Position numbers and translations under genes: made by a program. Shown piece after piece: positions 27,957 to 37,044 of a stretch of 64,000 nucleotides of DNA. How positions within the stretch are numbered: position 1 is the first letter of the stretch; the number at the start of each line of letters is the position of its first letter. Origin of the DNA: Pseudomonas chlororaphis (GTDB lineage: Bacteria; Pseudomonadota; Gammaproteobacteria; Pseudomonadales; Pseudomonadaceae); contig CP011020.1 in assembly GCA_001023535.1 (NCBI GenBank), positions 3,733,734-3,797,733 on the forward strand. Reading direction: 5' to 3'. A model generated the notes under the pieces. That model made no database searches, had not been told where the DNA came from, and saw nothing but the letters and a program-made list of their open reading frames with translations.

Positions 27957-28805
27957 TTACTGAAGCAGCTTCAGTACAGCGGATGGCAGTTGGTTGGCCT
28001 GGGCCAGAACCGAAGTCGACGCTTGCTGCAGAGTCTGCTGCTTGGTCAGTTGTGCAGTTTCAGCAGCGAAGTCGGTATCTTGTACGCGACCCAGTGCAGC
28101 ACTGGCGTTTTCGTTGATGTTCTGCAGGTTGGAGATGGTGCTGGCGAAACGGTTCTGAGCAGCACCGAGGTCGGCACGAGCACTGTTGATGGTGTCGATC
28201 GCGCTGGTGATTGCGTCCATTGCGGCCGAGAAGTTGGTTTCAGCAGTAGCGCTGTCGGAACCAACGATGGTGATTGCCGAGTCAACACCCAGGGCCGCGG
28301 CGTCGAAGCTGGCGCTCAGGGTCAGGGAGATCTGGTTGTCGGAACCGGTGTTCGAACCAACCTGGAAGGTCATGGTGCTAGCAGTACCGTCGAGCAGGTT
28401 CTTGCCGTTCAGGTTGGTGCTGTTGGCGATACGGGTCAGTTCGTCGCTCATCTGCGAGAACTCTTTGTTCAGAGCGATACGGTCATCTGCGCTGTTGCTA
28501 TCGTTACGGGACTGGATGGCCAGTTCACGCATACGCTGCAGAATGTTGGTTTGCTCTTGCATCGCGCCTTCAGCGGTCTGCGCCATGGAGATACCGTCGT
28601 TGGCGTTTTTGATTGCCATGGTCTGACCGCGGATTTGCGAGGTCATACGGGTAGCGATCTGCAGGCCGGCGGCGTCGTCTTTGGCGCTGTTGATTTTCAG
28701 GCCGGAAGACAGACGAGTCATCGAAGTGGAGAGAGCGTCGGAAGCACGGTTCAAGTTCTTCTGAACGTTCAGCGAAGTAGTGTTGGTGTTTACTGTTAAA
28801 GCCAT
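27957..28805 (-). CDS. fliC: FliC, flagellin
   Basis: Filament subunit, 282 aa, secreted without a signal peptide. The N-terminal D0/D1 helices (residues 1-140) and C-terminal helices (190-282) are fully conserved; the variable centre (about 141-195) is very short, so this is a small flagellin like that of P. syringae. The flg22 segment, residues 30-51, begins TRLSSGLKINS and ends DDAAGLQIA. Serines 143, 164, 176, 183, 193 and 201, glycosylated in P. syringae, are all present. The start is the ATG at 28805 (MALTVNTNTTSLNVQ) with GAGGAA 6-8 bases upstream; frames to 28853 are unlikely. There is a FliA promoter upstream and an intrinsic terminator downstream. Confidence 0.98.
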   Translation of the reverse strand: MALTVNTNTTSLNVQKNLNRASDALSTSMTRLSSGLKINSAKDDAAGLQIATRMTSQIRGQTMAIKNANDGISMAQTAEGAMQEQTNILQRMRELAIQSRNDSNSADDRIALNKEFSQMSDELTRIANSTNLNGKNLLDGTASTMTFQVGSNTGSDNQISLTLSASFDAAALGVDSAITIVGSDSATAETNFSAAMDAITSAIDTINSARADLGAAQNRFASTISNLQNINENASAALGRVQDTDFAAETAQLTKQQTLQQASTSVLAQANQLPSAVLKLLQ

Positions 28806-28888
28806 GACGAATTCCTCGTTGGTTGGGTACTGCGGCTTCCGGCCCTTTGGCAACCGCCGGGGTGTGGCCTAGAGAACCTTCGTAATAG

Positions 28889-28915
28889 TTATCGTCGGGT
28901 TGGGAACTTGCTTGA
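28889..28915 (-). promoter_or_regulatory. FliA (sigma-28) promoter of fliC
   Basis: The minus strand reads TCAAGCAA (28908-28915), 11 bases, GACGATAA (28889-28896). Pseudomonas fliC promoters use TCAAG-N14-GCCGATAA; only one -10 base differs. It is about 84 bases before the fliC ATG. An A/T tract at 28920-28935 lies just upstream of the -35. Confidence 0.85.
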
Positions 28916-28953
28916 GGGCTTTTTTCAAAAAATTTGCTAGCAGACTGCCACCC

Positions 28954-28968
28954 CTTGATAAACAAGGG
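28954..28968. other. Small hairpin upstream of the fliC promoter
   Basis: The region from the fliC start to the end of the ketoacyl synthase gene (337 bp) holds the fliC ribosome site, the sigma-28 promoter, an A/T tract, this short perfect stem (CCCTTG-ATAAA-CAAGGG) and the REP doublet. No gene is visible in it. Confidence 0.35.
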
Positions 28969-29036
28969 CTTAGCGTGGAGCGAAGCGCTGAAAAATGGCG
29001 TCAAAAACCTGATCCATGAAATCGCAGGCAAAAAAA

Positions 29037-29123
29037 GTGGGAGCGGGCTTGCTCGCGAAGGCGGTGGATCAGCTTGTATCTGTGCTGAAGTACCGACGCC
29101 TTCGCGGGCAAGCCCGCCCCCAC
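29037..29123. repeat. REP-type inverted repeat behind the ketoacyl synthase gene
   Basis: Arms 29037-29062 (GTGGGAGCGGGCTTGCTCGC and on) and 29098-29123 are reverse complements with two mismatches. Same family as 10561-10650. It starts 20 bases after the stop of the upstream minus-strand gene and may end its transcript. Confidence 0.8.
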
Positions 29124-29142
29124 ATTTATGTTCCGGTGTGAA

Positions 29143-30069
29143 TCAGTCGCGATAGAGAATCGCCGATCCCCACGACAGGCCCACGCCGAAACCGCTGATC
29201 GCCACGCGCTTCCAGTCGGCATCCAGCACGTGCTTCTCCAGCAGCAGCGGAATGCTCGACGATACGGTGTTGCCGGTCTCGACCATGTCCTTGATGAATT
29301 TCTCGGGCTCACCCTCGAAACGGCGCGCCACGGCATCGACGATCGCCGCGCTGCCCTGGTGGATGCAGAAGGCATCGATGTCGCTGGCTTGCAGCGAGGA
29401 TTCATCGAGCAGCTCGTGCAAATGGGCCGGCACTTTCAACAAGGCAAAATTGAACACCTGGCGGCCGTTCATGAAAAACACGCCGTCGCTGACCTTCAAG
29501 TGCGGCGCGCCGGAGCCGTCGGTGCCGAACTTGGACTTGCCCAACTGCCAGTTGGCCCCTTCGGCCATCCAGGTGGCCGTGGCGGCATCGCCGAACAGCA
29601 TGGTGGTGTTGCGGTCTTCAGGGTCGACGATCTTCGAATAAGGGTCAGCCGTCACCAACAGGCCGTTCTTCAGCCCAGCGGCCTCCATGAAGCCTTTGAG
29701 AGCGTAGATACCGTAGACGTAGCCCGAGCAGCCCAGCGAGATATCGAATGCCGCCACGTGAGTCGGCAGCCCCAGCTTGTCCTGCACGATGGCCGCGGTA
29801 TGGGGCAGCCCTTCTTCGTCACCGTTCTGGGTGACCACGATCAGCGCGTCGATGGACTCGCGCGACAGCTGCGGGTTGTTGGCGAACAAGGCGTTCACGG
29901 CTTCGACACACAGGTCCGAGGTTTCCTGGTCGGCGTCTTTGCGCGGCAGGAACGCCGAACCGATCTTGCCAAGGATGAACTCCTCATCCTTCTCGAATTT
30001 GGCACCCTGAGCGTAGTTATCCACGCCAGCGGTCGGCACGTAACTCGCTATGCTTTTTATGCCAATCAT
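29143..30069 (-). CDS. Ketoacyl-ACP synthase III-like protein of the flagellin glycosylation island
   Basis: FabH-family condensing enzyme, 308 aa from the ATG at 30069 (MIGIKSIASYVP). The catalytic triad is intact: Cys114 (DISLGCSGYVYG), His237 (CIHQGSAA) and Asn267 (ETGNTVSSS). In P. syringae the equivalent gene, orf3, sits between fgt2 and fliC and its loss alters flagellin glycosylation; it probably helps make the acyl group of the terminal amino sugar. Housekeeping FabH is normally in the fatty-acid cluster, which supports a specialised role here. GGGAAG lies just before the chosen start; upstream in-frame codons to 30216 give no recognisable sequence. Confidence 0.85.
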   Translation of the reverse strand: MIGIKSIASYVPTAGVDNYAQGAKFEKDEEFILGKIGSAFLPRKDADQETSDLCVEAVNALFANNPQLSRESIDALIVVTQNGDEEGLPHTAAIVQDKLGLPTHVAAFDISLGCSGYVYGIYALKGFMEAAGLKNGLLVTADPYSKIVDPEDRNTTMLFGDAATATWMAEGANWQLGKSKFGTDGSGAPHLKVSDGVFFMNGRQVFNFALLKVPAHLHELLDESSLQASDIDAFCIHQGSAAIVDAVARRFEGEPEKFIKDMVETGNTVSSSIPLLLEKHVLDADWKRVAISGFGVGLSWGSAILYRD

Positions 30070-30387
30070 CATGGCTTCCCGATCATAAACTGCGACTAGG
30101 TTCCACCCCCAAAAGCTCAGGGGCGCTTCAAAATGGTTGATTTCCAAGGGCGCAGGCCATTGCCAGGCAAACGAACGGGCCTCCACTCCGCGGAATACAA
30201 TACAGTGAAGATGCACTTTATGACCTATGCGTCACGCCGTTTTGTCCCGCAGAGGCATTTTTTCATGACAAACGAAGCCGTGTCATTGCCCGCGTCCGTC
30301 AGAGACTGCGGGCAGGCATCGGGTGATGAGTGGGGTACTTCGGCAAGTGCGCCGGCAGGTTCACCCTGCCGACGCTGAGCAGCGAGG
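30070..30387. other. Non-coding gap between the ketoacyl synthase and the 969-aa glycosyltransferase
   Basis: 318 bases with no supported gene. It holds a 7-base stem, CGGCAGG/CCTGCCG with a 5-base loop (30353-30371), 17 bases behind the glycosyltransferase stop but without a T-run. A minus-strand stretch near 30165 (TATTGTATTCC) could be a -10 region for the ketoacyl synthase gene, but no convincing sigma-54 or sigma-28 site was found. Confidence 0.5.
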
Positions 30388-33297
30388 TCAGGCGGCAGGT
30401 TCGTCGAGCAGTTCGGTCCACGGTACGTTGCGCACCGGTCCCAGGGCGAAACCCGCACCTTGCAGCGACAGGTTGGCGTTGTAGAAACGGTCCTGAGCGA
30501 ACGCCCCGGACCACTTGCCACGCAGCGCCGCAAGCGCCTCGGGCGTACTGGCCAGCACGCCGGACTGGATGACCTGCACATGGGGCGTCCAGACCGTCAG
30601 GTAACCCGCCTGGCCCACCCTGAGGCACAGGTCGACATCCCCCAGGGCCTCGTCGAACAGTCCGCTGTCGATGCCGTCGGCCGCGTTGAACAACTGCCGG
30701 GAAATCATCAGGCAGGCGAACGACACCGCCGAACAGTTCTGCTCGACCACCAGCCTGTTCATGTAGCCCTTGGCGGTTTTCGATTCGCCGATGAAAGGCG
30801 AGCCCACCTCGTCATTCAAGCCCAGGATCAAGCCAGCCTGGCTGATACGCCCATCGCGCTCGATCAGCCTGGCGCCGACCACACCGACTTCCGGACGCAA
30901 GGCCTGGTTGAGCAACGACTCGATCCAGTTGACGTTGAGCACCTCGCTGTCGGCCGCCAGGGTCACCAGATAGTCACCCTTGGCCTCCTGGCTGACGGCG
31001 TTGATCAACGACCCCGTTGCGACGCCGGGTTCGATCTCCAGTAACCGCACCCGACTGGCCTGATGCCCCTGGCCACCGAGCCAGGTGCGCAGCGTCGCGT
31101 GCTCGGCCGCCACGAGCGGAACCAACACCTCGTAGCGCTGATACCGGGTGCGTTGCAGCACGCTGAGCAAGCAGCGCTGCAGCGGCGTCAGGTCGGTGAT
31201 GCCATGGACGATGATCGACACCATCGGACGCTCGGCAAAGCGGTAGTCGATCTTGTGTGTCCCCGGCACCGACGCGCTCACATCGGCTTGATAACCACGC
31301 ACCGCCAGGTGACGCAGCAACGTCTTGCGTTCATCGGCGTTGTCTTCCACCGCCGGCGCCTGACAGGTCAGCAAAGGCTCATCCAGGTGGGCAAGCCCTT
31401 CCAGGCCGTCCTGCTCGATCAAACGCAACAGCAGGTCGAACTCCATCGCTTGCTTGAACTCGCGGGAATAGCCGCCGAGCCTGACCAACGTCTCGCGGCG
31501 TACCAGCCAATGACGGGCCATCAAGGCCGGGGCGTTCAGCAGCAAGTCGAGGTTGAACCCTGGCCGGAACACATCGGCCAGCGTCCCGTCGGGCTGACGT
31601 TGGAACTCATCCATTGCCACAGCCTGGCACTGTGGAGCGCCCAGCAATTCCACACCCGCGCGGAACAGGCCGCCCGGCGTCAGCTCATCACCGGCCTCGG
31701 CCATGACCATCCAATCGCAATCGCTTTGGCTGACCACCTGGTTGATCTTGTCGACGTAGTTGCTTTCGTTGACCTTGACGAAATGCAGGACATTCTTTGA
31801 CGTGGTCTCGGCCGGCAGATCGCCGGTGGTAAACACAACAATCTTGAACGCCCGGCAATAGCCATTGATGACGCTGTCGAACGTCGCCTGCATTTTGAAG
31901 ATGTCGGCGTCCAGGTCCAGGATCAAAATGCCGAACGTCGGGCCACCGTTGCGGGCGGCCAGGTATTTGGAGACTTTCCGGGCGTCACTGGCGCTCGGCT
32001 CACGCGCTTCGAGCCAGGCCAGCAATTGGCCGGAGCGCGTGGTGTCGAACAACCTCGCAGTATTTTCAAACGCCGCCGCCTTGAGCCGTTGGTCCCAGGC
32101 CTGGAGCATTTGCACGTAGCGCTTGTCACCCTTGGCCTGCATGAGTTCGAGCAGTTGCTTGATCAGGTCCTGGTTGAACGCATAGCTGAGGAAAGCCCTC
32201 GCCAGTTGTTCATCAAGCGGCTCGGCGCTGGCATTGCGTTGGGGGCGAGACAGCTCCTTCTGCTTGAGCATGACCGCTTCCAGCTCCCTCAACTGCACCT
32301 GCCCGCTTGGCGCCGCATGAAGCAGGAATTCCAGGTCGGTGAGTTCGTCAAAGAACGCCCGGTTATAGAAAGGCATCTCGACGTATTGCGTCGGTTCGAA
32401 CCGGCGAACCGATTCGCCACGCCGCGAATCCCAAGCAGACTCCAACAGCTTGCCAGACTGCGGCACCGAGCGCTCGGCCAGTTTCTTCACGATGGTTTTG
32501 GCGTGCTCGCGCGTCGAGGCTCCCGCACCCAATGCGCTAGCCAACGTCGTGGCCAGGCGTTCCTGTTCGGCGGCCGCGCGCAGGTCCTGGGAACCCGGCA
32601 CTGCGGACGGGCTTCGCGGCGGCGCCACGCGACCGCGTTCATGCACACCGTACGGAATGTCCAGCAGGCGCACCGAGGCTTCGCTCACCACACCATAGGT
32701 ATGGCCGGCTTCCTGCAATCGTGACTCAAAACCGGTGGGCAACGACGCGTAGCTGCGCCGCAGGGTTTCAGTGCGCACGAGGGCATTGGCCAGCGACGGG
32801 CAATCATCGGCAAACGCGGCCAGTCGCGCTTCGGCCGATGCTCCGCGGTAGTCATCACAGCCCTTGCGGTCGAGCAAGTAGTAGTCGACACGATCGGCGT
32901 GGGCCTCGAACGCCAGGCTGTAGCCTTGGCAGGCACTGTAGTCGGGGTGTGCCTCAAGGAACTGCAACGCCTGCTCGAGCGCTTGGGGCAGCAGGAAATC
33001 CTCGGCATCGGCCACTGCCAGGTAAGGCGTGGCGACGCGCTCTACAGCCTGGCGAACCTTGTCGCCGAAACCCGTGGCCGTGGGTGCATGCAGGTATTGC
33101 ACGCCTGGGAACGCTGCCGTGATGTCGCCGCCGGGTTGGCTGGACGAGTCGATGACCAGCACGGCGAATGAACCGTCGCGGTAGTGGTGCAACGCCCGCC
33201 GCAGGGCAGTCGACTGGTCGTGAGCGAGCAGCACCAGGGTCAACCGTTCATTCAACGGCGCAGACGATCCTGTTGGGACATTGCTTTGCATATTCAT
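30388..33297 (-). CDS. Large flagellin glycosyltransferase (Fgt2-like), multi-domain
   Basis: Protein of 969 aa, no signal peptide or membrane segment. Three regions are visible: an N-terminal GT-A-like domain (LTLVLLAHDQSTALRRALHH, about residues 17-230); a middle domain starting FGILILDLDADIF (about 455); and a C-terminal family 2 glycosyltransferase domain (MVSIIVHGITDLTPLQRCLLSVL, about 690, quoted in part: PMVSIIVHGITDLTPLQRC) with GDYLVTLAADSEVLNVNWIE. Its place between flgL/fgt1 and the ketoacyl synthase matches P. syringae fgt2, one of the two transferases that glycosylate flagellin. Substrates are inferred, not shown. Start ATG at 33297. Confidence 0.82.
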   Translation of the reverse strand: MNMQSNVPTGSSAPLNERLTLVLLAHDQSTALRRALHHYRDGSFAVLVIDSSSQPGGDITAAFPGVQYLHAPTATGFGDKVRQAVERVATPYLAVADAEDFLLPQALEQALQFLEAHPDYSACQGYSLAFEAHADRVDYYLLDRKGCDDYRGASAEARLAAFADDCPSLANALVRTETLRRSYASLPTGFESRLQEAGHTYGVVSEASVRLLDIPYGVHERGRVAPPRSPSAVPGSQDLRAAAEQERLATTLASALGAGASTREHAKTIVKKLAERSVPQSGKLLESAWDSRRGESVRRFEPTQYVEMPFYNRAFFDELTDLEFLLHAAPSGQVQLRELEAVMLKQKELSRPQRNASAEPLDEQLARAFLSYAFNQDLIKQLLELMQAKGDKRYVQMLQAWDQRLKAAAFENTARLFDTTRSGQLLAWLEAREPSASDARKVSKYLAARNGGPTFGILILDLDADIFKMQATFDSVINGYCRAFKIVVFTTGDLPAETTSKNVLHFVKVNESNYVDKINQVVSQSDCDWMVMAEAGDELTPGGLFRAGVELLGAPQCQAVAMDEFQRQPDGTLADVFRPGFNLDLLLNAPALMARHWLVRRETLVRLGGYSREFKQAMEFDLLLRLIEQDGLEGLAHLDEPLLTCQAPAVEDNADERKTLLRHLAVRGYQADVSASVPGTHKIDYRFAERPMVSIIVHGITDLTPLQRCLLSVLQRTRYQRYEVLVPLVAAEHATLRTWLGGQGHQASRVRLLEIEPGVATGSLINAVSQEAKGDYLVTLAADSEVLNVNWIESLLNQALRPEVGVVGARLIERDGRISQAGLILGLNDEVGSPFIGESKTAKGYMNRLVVEQNCSAVSFACLMISRQLFNAADGIDSGLFDEALGDVDLCLRVGQAGYLTVWTPHVQVIQSGVLASTPEALAALRGKWSGAFAQDRFYNANLSLQGAGFALGPVRNVPWTELLDEPAA

Positions 33298-33354
33298 TCC
33301 TTAACGAGTGGGTGACCGCATCAGCGACACCGGGAGTTTCAAGGTTGAAACCCA

Positions 33355-36300
33355 TCAATCCGGCAGCCAGCCGTTGGCCCAGTACTGCAGGTTATCGCCG
33401 CGCAAGATAAAGTCGCGCAGCACCACTTCACGTAATTCGTCGCCCATCCGGTAACTGGCAATCGGGTCTGCCAGGTGCATGCGGATCGCCTCCAGCCATT
33501 CTTCGCTGCTGTTGGTGAGAATCCGCGTACAAGGCAAATGCCCCCGGTAAGCTTCGGTATCCGAGCAAATGACCGGATAGCCACACGCACCGTACTCCAG
33601 CAGGCGAAGGTTGCTCTTGCAGTCATTGAAAACATGAAACTCAAGCGGCGCCAGGGCCAGGTCAAGGTTCAGGCTGGCAAGCTTTGCCGGATACGCCGCC
33701 AGGCTCACGCCAGGATGGAACTCATGGATATAGGGCTTGAGCAGATCCGGGCACATGCCGAAGAAAACCCATTCGACTTCGTCAGCCAGTTCACGCACGA
33801 CATCTGCAATGAGCTCCAGGTCGCCACGGTGGCTGGTGCCGCCGCCCCAACCGATACGCGGCTTGCTGGAGGTGGCACGCAGGCTTCTGAGCTGGTGCCA
33901 CAGGCCGGCCGCCAACATGTTCGGCACCACGCGGATATCGTGGTGCATGCTGGACAAGACGTCCGCCAGCGGATGGGTGGAAACCACCACCCGATCACAC
34001 TGGGCGATCCCCCGGCGTAGCAAGTCTTCGAGGTTGTCCGGCATATTGCGACGGTGTTCGTTTTTTTCCGGGACGTTGGCGATGTAGTCATCCAATTCGT
34101 AGATGCGCATGGCCTTGGAGTAATTCTTGACCTGGGCGATGTCCTTGAACTTGCCCACGTTATAGCGACCTTGAAGCACGATCACATCGGGTGACTGACG
34201 CTCGATATCGATGATCGAAGGCGTATCGTAGGCAACACGTCCCACGATCCGCCCTGCCGCTTCCAGTTCGAACAACGGCTGGCTGACACGGTAGTGCCCC
34301 ACCGCCGAGGTATTGACCGCCATCCCCAGGATCGAAGGCACGTTGCGGGTAATCAAGGGATTCCAGCCGGTGCGGGGTCCGGGTTCGAGGCTGAAGCTTT
34401 TCCCGGTCAGGGTCAGGTTACGGTTGTAGGCAGGATCATTGGCGATCCTGGGCAACCAGCGCTGATAGAACGCCTCCTGTTCGAGCTCCAACCGCTGCTT
34501 CCAGGAGGCATCGCGACTGGCTTCCACGCCAGACGCCAGCACCACGTCACTGTAAGGGGTGGTAACGATCAGGTAACCGTTTTTCCCGACCTGCTGGCAC
34601 AGTTCCAGGGCATTGATGCGCTGCGTCGTGATCGACTCATCGAACCCACCGGTCTCCTCCAGCACCTGCTTGCGCACCAACAGGCAGTGATCGCCGACAG
34701 CGCTCCAGTTCTGCACGGTCTGCAAGCGTTGCATATAGCCGCCTGACGTGACCGACTCGTTGACAAAGGCCCTGCCCGCCAGGCCACCGAGCCCCATGAT
34801 CATGCCGGAATCGATGACCCGCCCTTGCTGGTTGAGTGTGCGGGGCCCGACGATGCCAACCTCGGGACGCTGCCCATGATTGAGCAGCTCGTCCAGCCAG
34901 GCGGCTTCCAGCACGATGCAATTGGGGTTGAGCAACAACAGGTATTCACCGCGGGCCTGCTGCACGGCGAAGTTGCGGATCACGGCTTCGTTGTCGCTTC
35001 CCGGGTGGGTGAATATTCGCAGGGTGTCGCTGCCCAATTCGGCCATTGCCCGCAACCAATGTTGCAGCTCGGCGTTCTCGCTGGCGTTATCGACGATGAT
35101 GATTTCGTAGTGCGGATACGTGGTCGTGCTGATCAGGCTGTTGACGCAGCGTTCCAGCGCGCCCAGGTCATCCTTGACGCTGATGACGATCGACACCAGC
35201 GGCCGCTCGTCGAACAGATATTCGATGCGCGGGATCAACGCCAGGAGCGGCCCCGGATGCAGCCGGTGCGGTACGCCGATGCGCTGCAGGTGAGCGCCGA
35301 CCAGCCGGGCGTTCTGCTCGATGACCTCGGGCAGCGAGAGCCATTGGGCGAACGAGAACATCGACTCGACCTGGACCTCGGGAATATGCCCAATGACTTG
35401 CGGCCCGTCCGTTTCCACCAGTCGCCAGACCAGGTCATGGGGGGCCAACTCGCCCAGGCTCGGATCGAACCCACCCGAGGCCAGGAATCGCTCGCGCTCG
35501 AACGCCAGTGTCCGACCGACATAGGGATAGCCGCGCATGAGGTCGACGTTGAAGTCGGGCTTGAAGATCGGCTCGGCCGATTTTTCATCCACCAGCGCGC
35601 CTTCATCGCTGTAGAGACAGACCGCACCCGGCGAACCGACAATCCGGTCGGCCATTATCAACAGCGCCGATTCGGTCAGGCGATCGCCGGCCTGCAGCAG
35701 GTAGAACCAGTCGGCACCGTCCAGCTGGGGCAGCAAGCCATTGAGCTGCTGCGCCCAATCTGCTTGCAGCCCAAGGCGCAGGACATGGTTGTCCAGTGAC
35801 TGGCGACCATTGGACAACACCAGCACCGATTCGCAGGCATAGGCCTGGGCAGCAATACTCTGCAGGGTAATCCCCAGCGCATAGGCATCGTCCTGCGCGT
35901 CGATGATGACGGGGACTATCCTCGGACGATAGGCCCAGCGGGCGATCTGTCGAGACAGGACTTGCTTGCGCAATGGGCTGAAACGCCGGCACTCCAGCCA
36001 CTGCACGTAGAGGTCTGCGTAGCTTTCGATGTCCGTACCGACTTGCGAACCGATAACGCCCTGCCGGGTCGCAATGATCGAGTAGACGTTGACCTCCTCC
36101 CACTCCGGTGCCCCCGGCTCCTTGGGCTGCCCCAGCGTCTGGTAACGCACCCAGCCACTGGCGGGCGCCGGCTCGCCACTGCGCTGGGCGAGCATTTCCT
36201 TGAGCCATGTCAGTTCCACCGTGGCCGCATCGAGCATCTTGGGCTGACGCCCCAGGCGATCCGGATGCAACCGCTGGCCGCTGCCCTCGGCATAAAGCTG

Positions 36301-36942
36301 GACCAGGTTGCCGCGGCGCAACAGGCAGATGAACAGGGCGAAATCGAGGACAGCCTCGAAACCTTCACCGGCCCGCGCCAACGCGGGCAGCAAGGCCTCG
36401 GCATCGGTGCGGCGCATTAACGCACCACTGAAGCCGCCGAGAATATTGCGGGTGGTTTTTTCAAAATACGCCAGCATGTCAGTGCCGTTGAACAGCGCAT
36501 CGAACTGGGTGATGCCGGTGTTTTCCAAGCGGATCGGCAAGGCGTAATTGTCGGCATCGATCAGGTGATGCTTGCTGACCACCAACGACACTTGCGCATG
36601 CTCCTGCAGCATCGCCGCCTGCTGGCTGACGCAGAGCGGCAACAACTGGTCGTCATCGCACAGGAACTTGATGAATTCGCCCCGGGACTCTTCAAGGCAG
36701 CGCAACAGGTTCTGCTGGAATCCCAGCCGCTGCGGGTTACGCAGGTAGCGCACGGGGACGTTGGAACCCGCGCCCAGGGTCTGGACAATCTGCTCGACTT
36801 CATCGGTGCGACAGTCGTCGCAGATGACAATCTCCAGGTTCTCGTAGGTCTGGTCGAGCGCACTTTGCAAAGCGAGAGTGAAAAAGCGTGGGTTGAACGC
36901 GGGGATGGCAATACTGACAAGAGGAGCTGATTTCACACGCAT
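33355..36942 (-). CDS. Very large flagellin glycosyltransferase (Fgt1-like)
   Basis: Cytosolic protein of 1195 aa. An N-terminal GT2 domain (PLVSIAIPAFNPRFF, about 8-230) has FLCDDDQLLP as its DxD region. A middle GT2-like domain starts near 342 (IVPVIIDAQDDAYALG). A third GT2 domain starts near 580 (PLVSIVISVKDDLGALERC, then EIIIVDNASEN). A C-terminal GT4-like domain runs from about 872 (GIGWGGGTSHRGDLELI-type region and EYGACGYPVICSDTEAYRG). Position directly after flgL and size match P. syringae fgt1, required for flagellin glycosylation. Start is the ATG at 36942; a TTG three codons upstream is less likely. Confidence 0.83.
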   Translation of the reverse strand: MRVKSAPLVSIAIPAFNPRFFTLALQSALDQTYENLEIVICDDCRTDEVEQIVQTLGAGSNVPVRYLRNPQRLGFQQNLLRCLEESRGEFIKFLCDDDQLLPLCVSQQAAMLQEHAQVSLVVSKHHLIDADNYALPIRLENTGITQFDALFNGTDMLAYFEKTTRNILGGFSGALMRRTDAEALLPALARAGEGFEAVLDFALFICLLRRGNLVQLYAEGSGQRLHPDRLGRQPKMLDAATVELTWLKEMLAQRSGEPAPASGWVRYQTLGQPKEPGAPEWEEVNVYSIIATRQGVIGSQVGTDIESYADLYVQWLECRRFSPLRKQVLSRQIARWAYRPRIVPVIIDAQDDAYALGITLQSIAAQAYACESVLVLSNGRQSLDNHVLRLGLQADWAQQLNGLLPQLDGADWFYLLQAGDRLTESALLIMADRIVGSPGAVCLYSDEGALVDEKSAEPIFKPDFNVDLMRGYPYVGRTLAFERERFLASGGFDPSLGELAPHDLVWRLVETDGPQVIGHIPEVQVESMFSFAQWLSLPEVIEQNARLVGAHLQRIGVPHRLHPGPLLALIPRIEYLFDERPLVSIVISVKDDLGALERCVNSLISTTTYPHYEIIIVDNASENAELQHWLRAMAELGSDTLRIFTHPGSDNEAVIRNFAVQQARGEYLLLLNPNCIVLEAAWLDELLNHGQRPEVGIVGPRTLNQQGRVIDSGMIMGLGGLAGRAFVNESVTSGGYMQRLQTVQNWSAVGDHCLLVRKQVLEETGGFDESITTQRINALELCQQVGKNGYLIVTTPYSDVVLASGVEASRDASWKQRLELEQEAFYQRWLPRIANDPAYNRNLTLTGKSFSLEPGPRTGWNPLITRNVPSILGMAVNTSAVGHYRVSQPLFELEAAGRIVGRVAYDTPSIIDIERQSPDVIVLQGRYNVGKFKDIAQVKNYSKAMRIYELDDYIANVPEKNEHRRNMPDNLEDLLRRGIAQCDRVVVSTHPLADVLSSMHHDIRVVPNMLAAGLWHQLRSLRATSSKPRIGWGGGTSHRGDLELIADVVRELADEVEWVFFGMCPDLLKPYIHEFHPGVSLAAYPAKLASLNLDLALAPLEFHVFNDCKSNLRLLEYGACGYPVICSDTEAYRGHLPCTRILTNSSEEWLEAIRMHLADPIASYRMGDELREVVLRDFILRGDNLQYWANGWLPD

Positions 36943-37008
36943 GGCTCTCAACCGGCGGGCGTCAACTCAGGCGAGAGCAGGACGTCCTGAATCGTATAAG
37001 GAGCGAGT

Positions 37009-37037
37009 CAGGGACCGCGCTGGCGTCACGGTCCCTG
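37009..37037 (-). terminator. Hairpin behind flgL
   Basis: CAGGGACCG and CGGTCCCTG, perfect 9-base arms with an 11-base loop, start 8 bases after the flgL stop on the minus strand. There is no T-run, so it may only slow transcription or protect the 3' end of the flgKL message before the glycosyltransferase genes. Confidence 0.45.
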
Positions 37038-37044
37038 CCCCGGA

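Noticed and set aside
30184..30210. Sigma-54-like sequence in the gap before the ketoacyl synthase gene
   Set aside because: The best alignments place GG and GC 11 or 13 bases apart, not 12.
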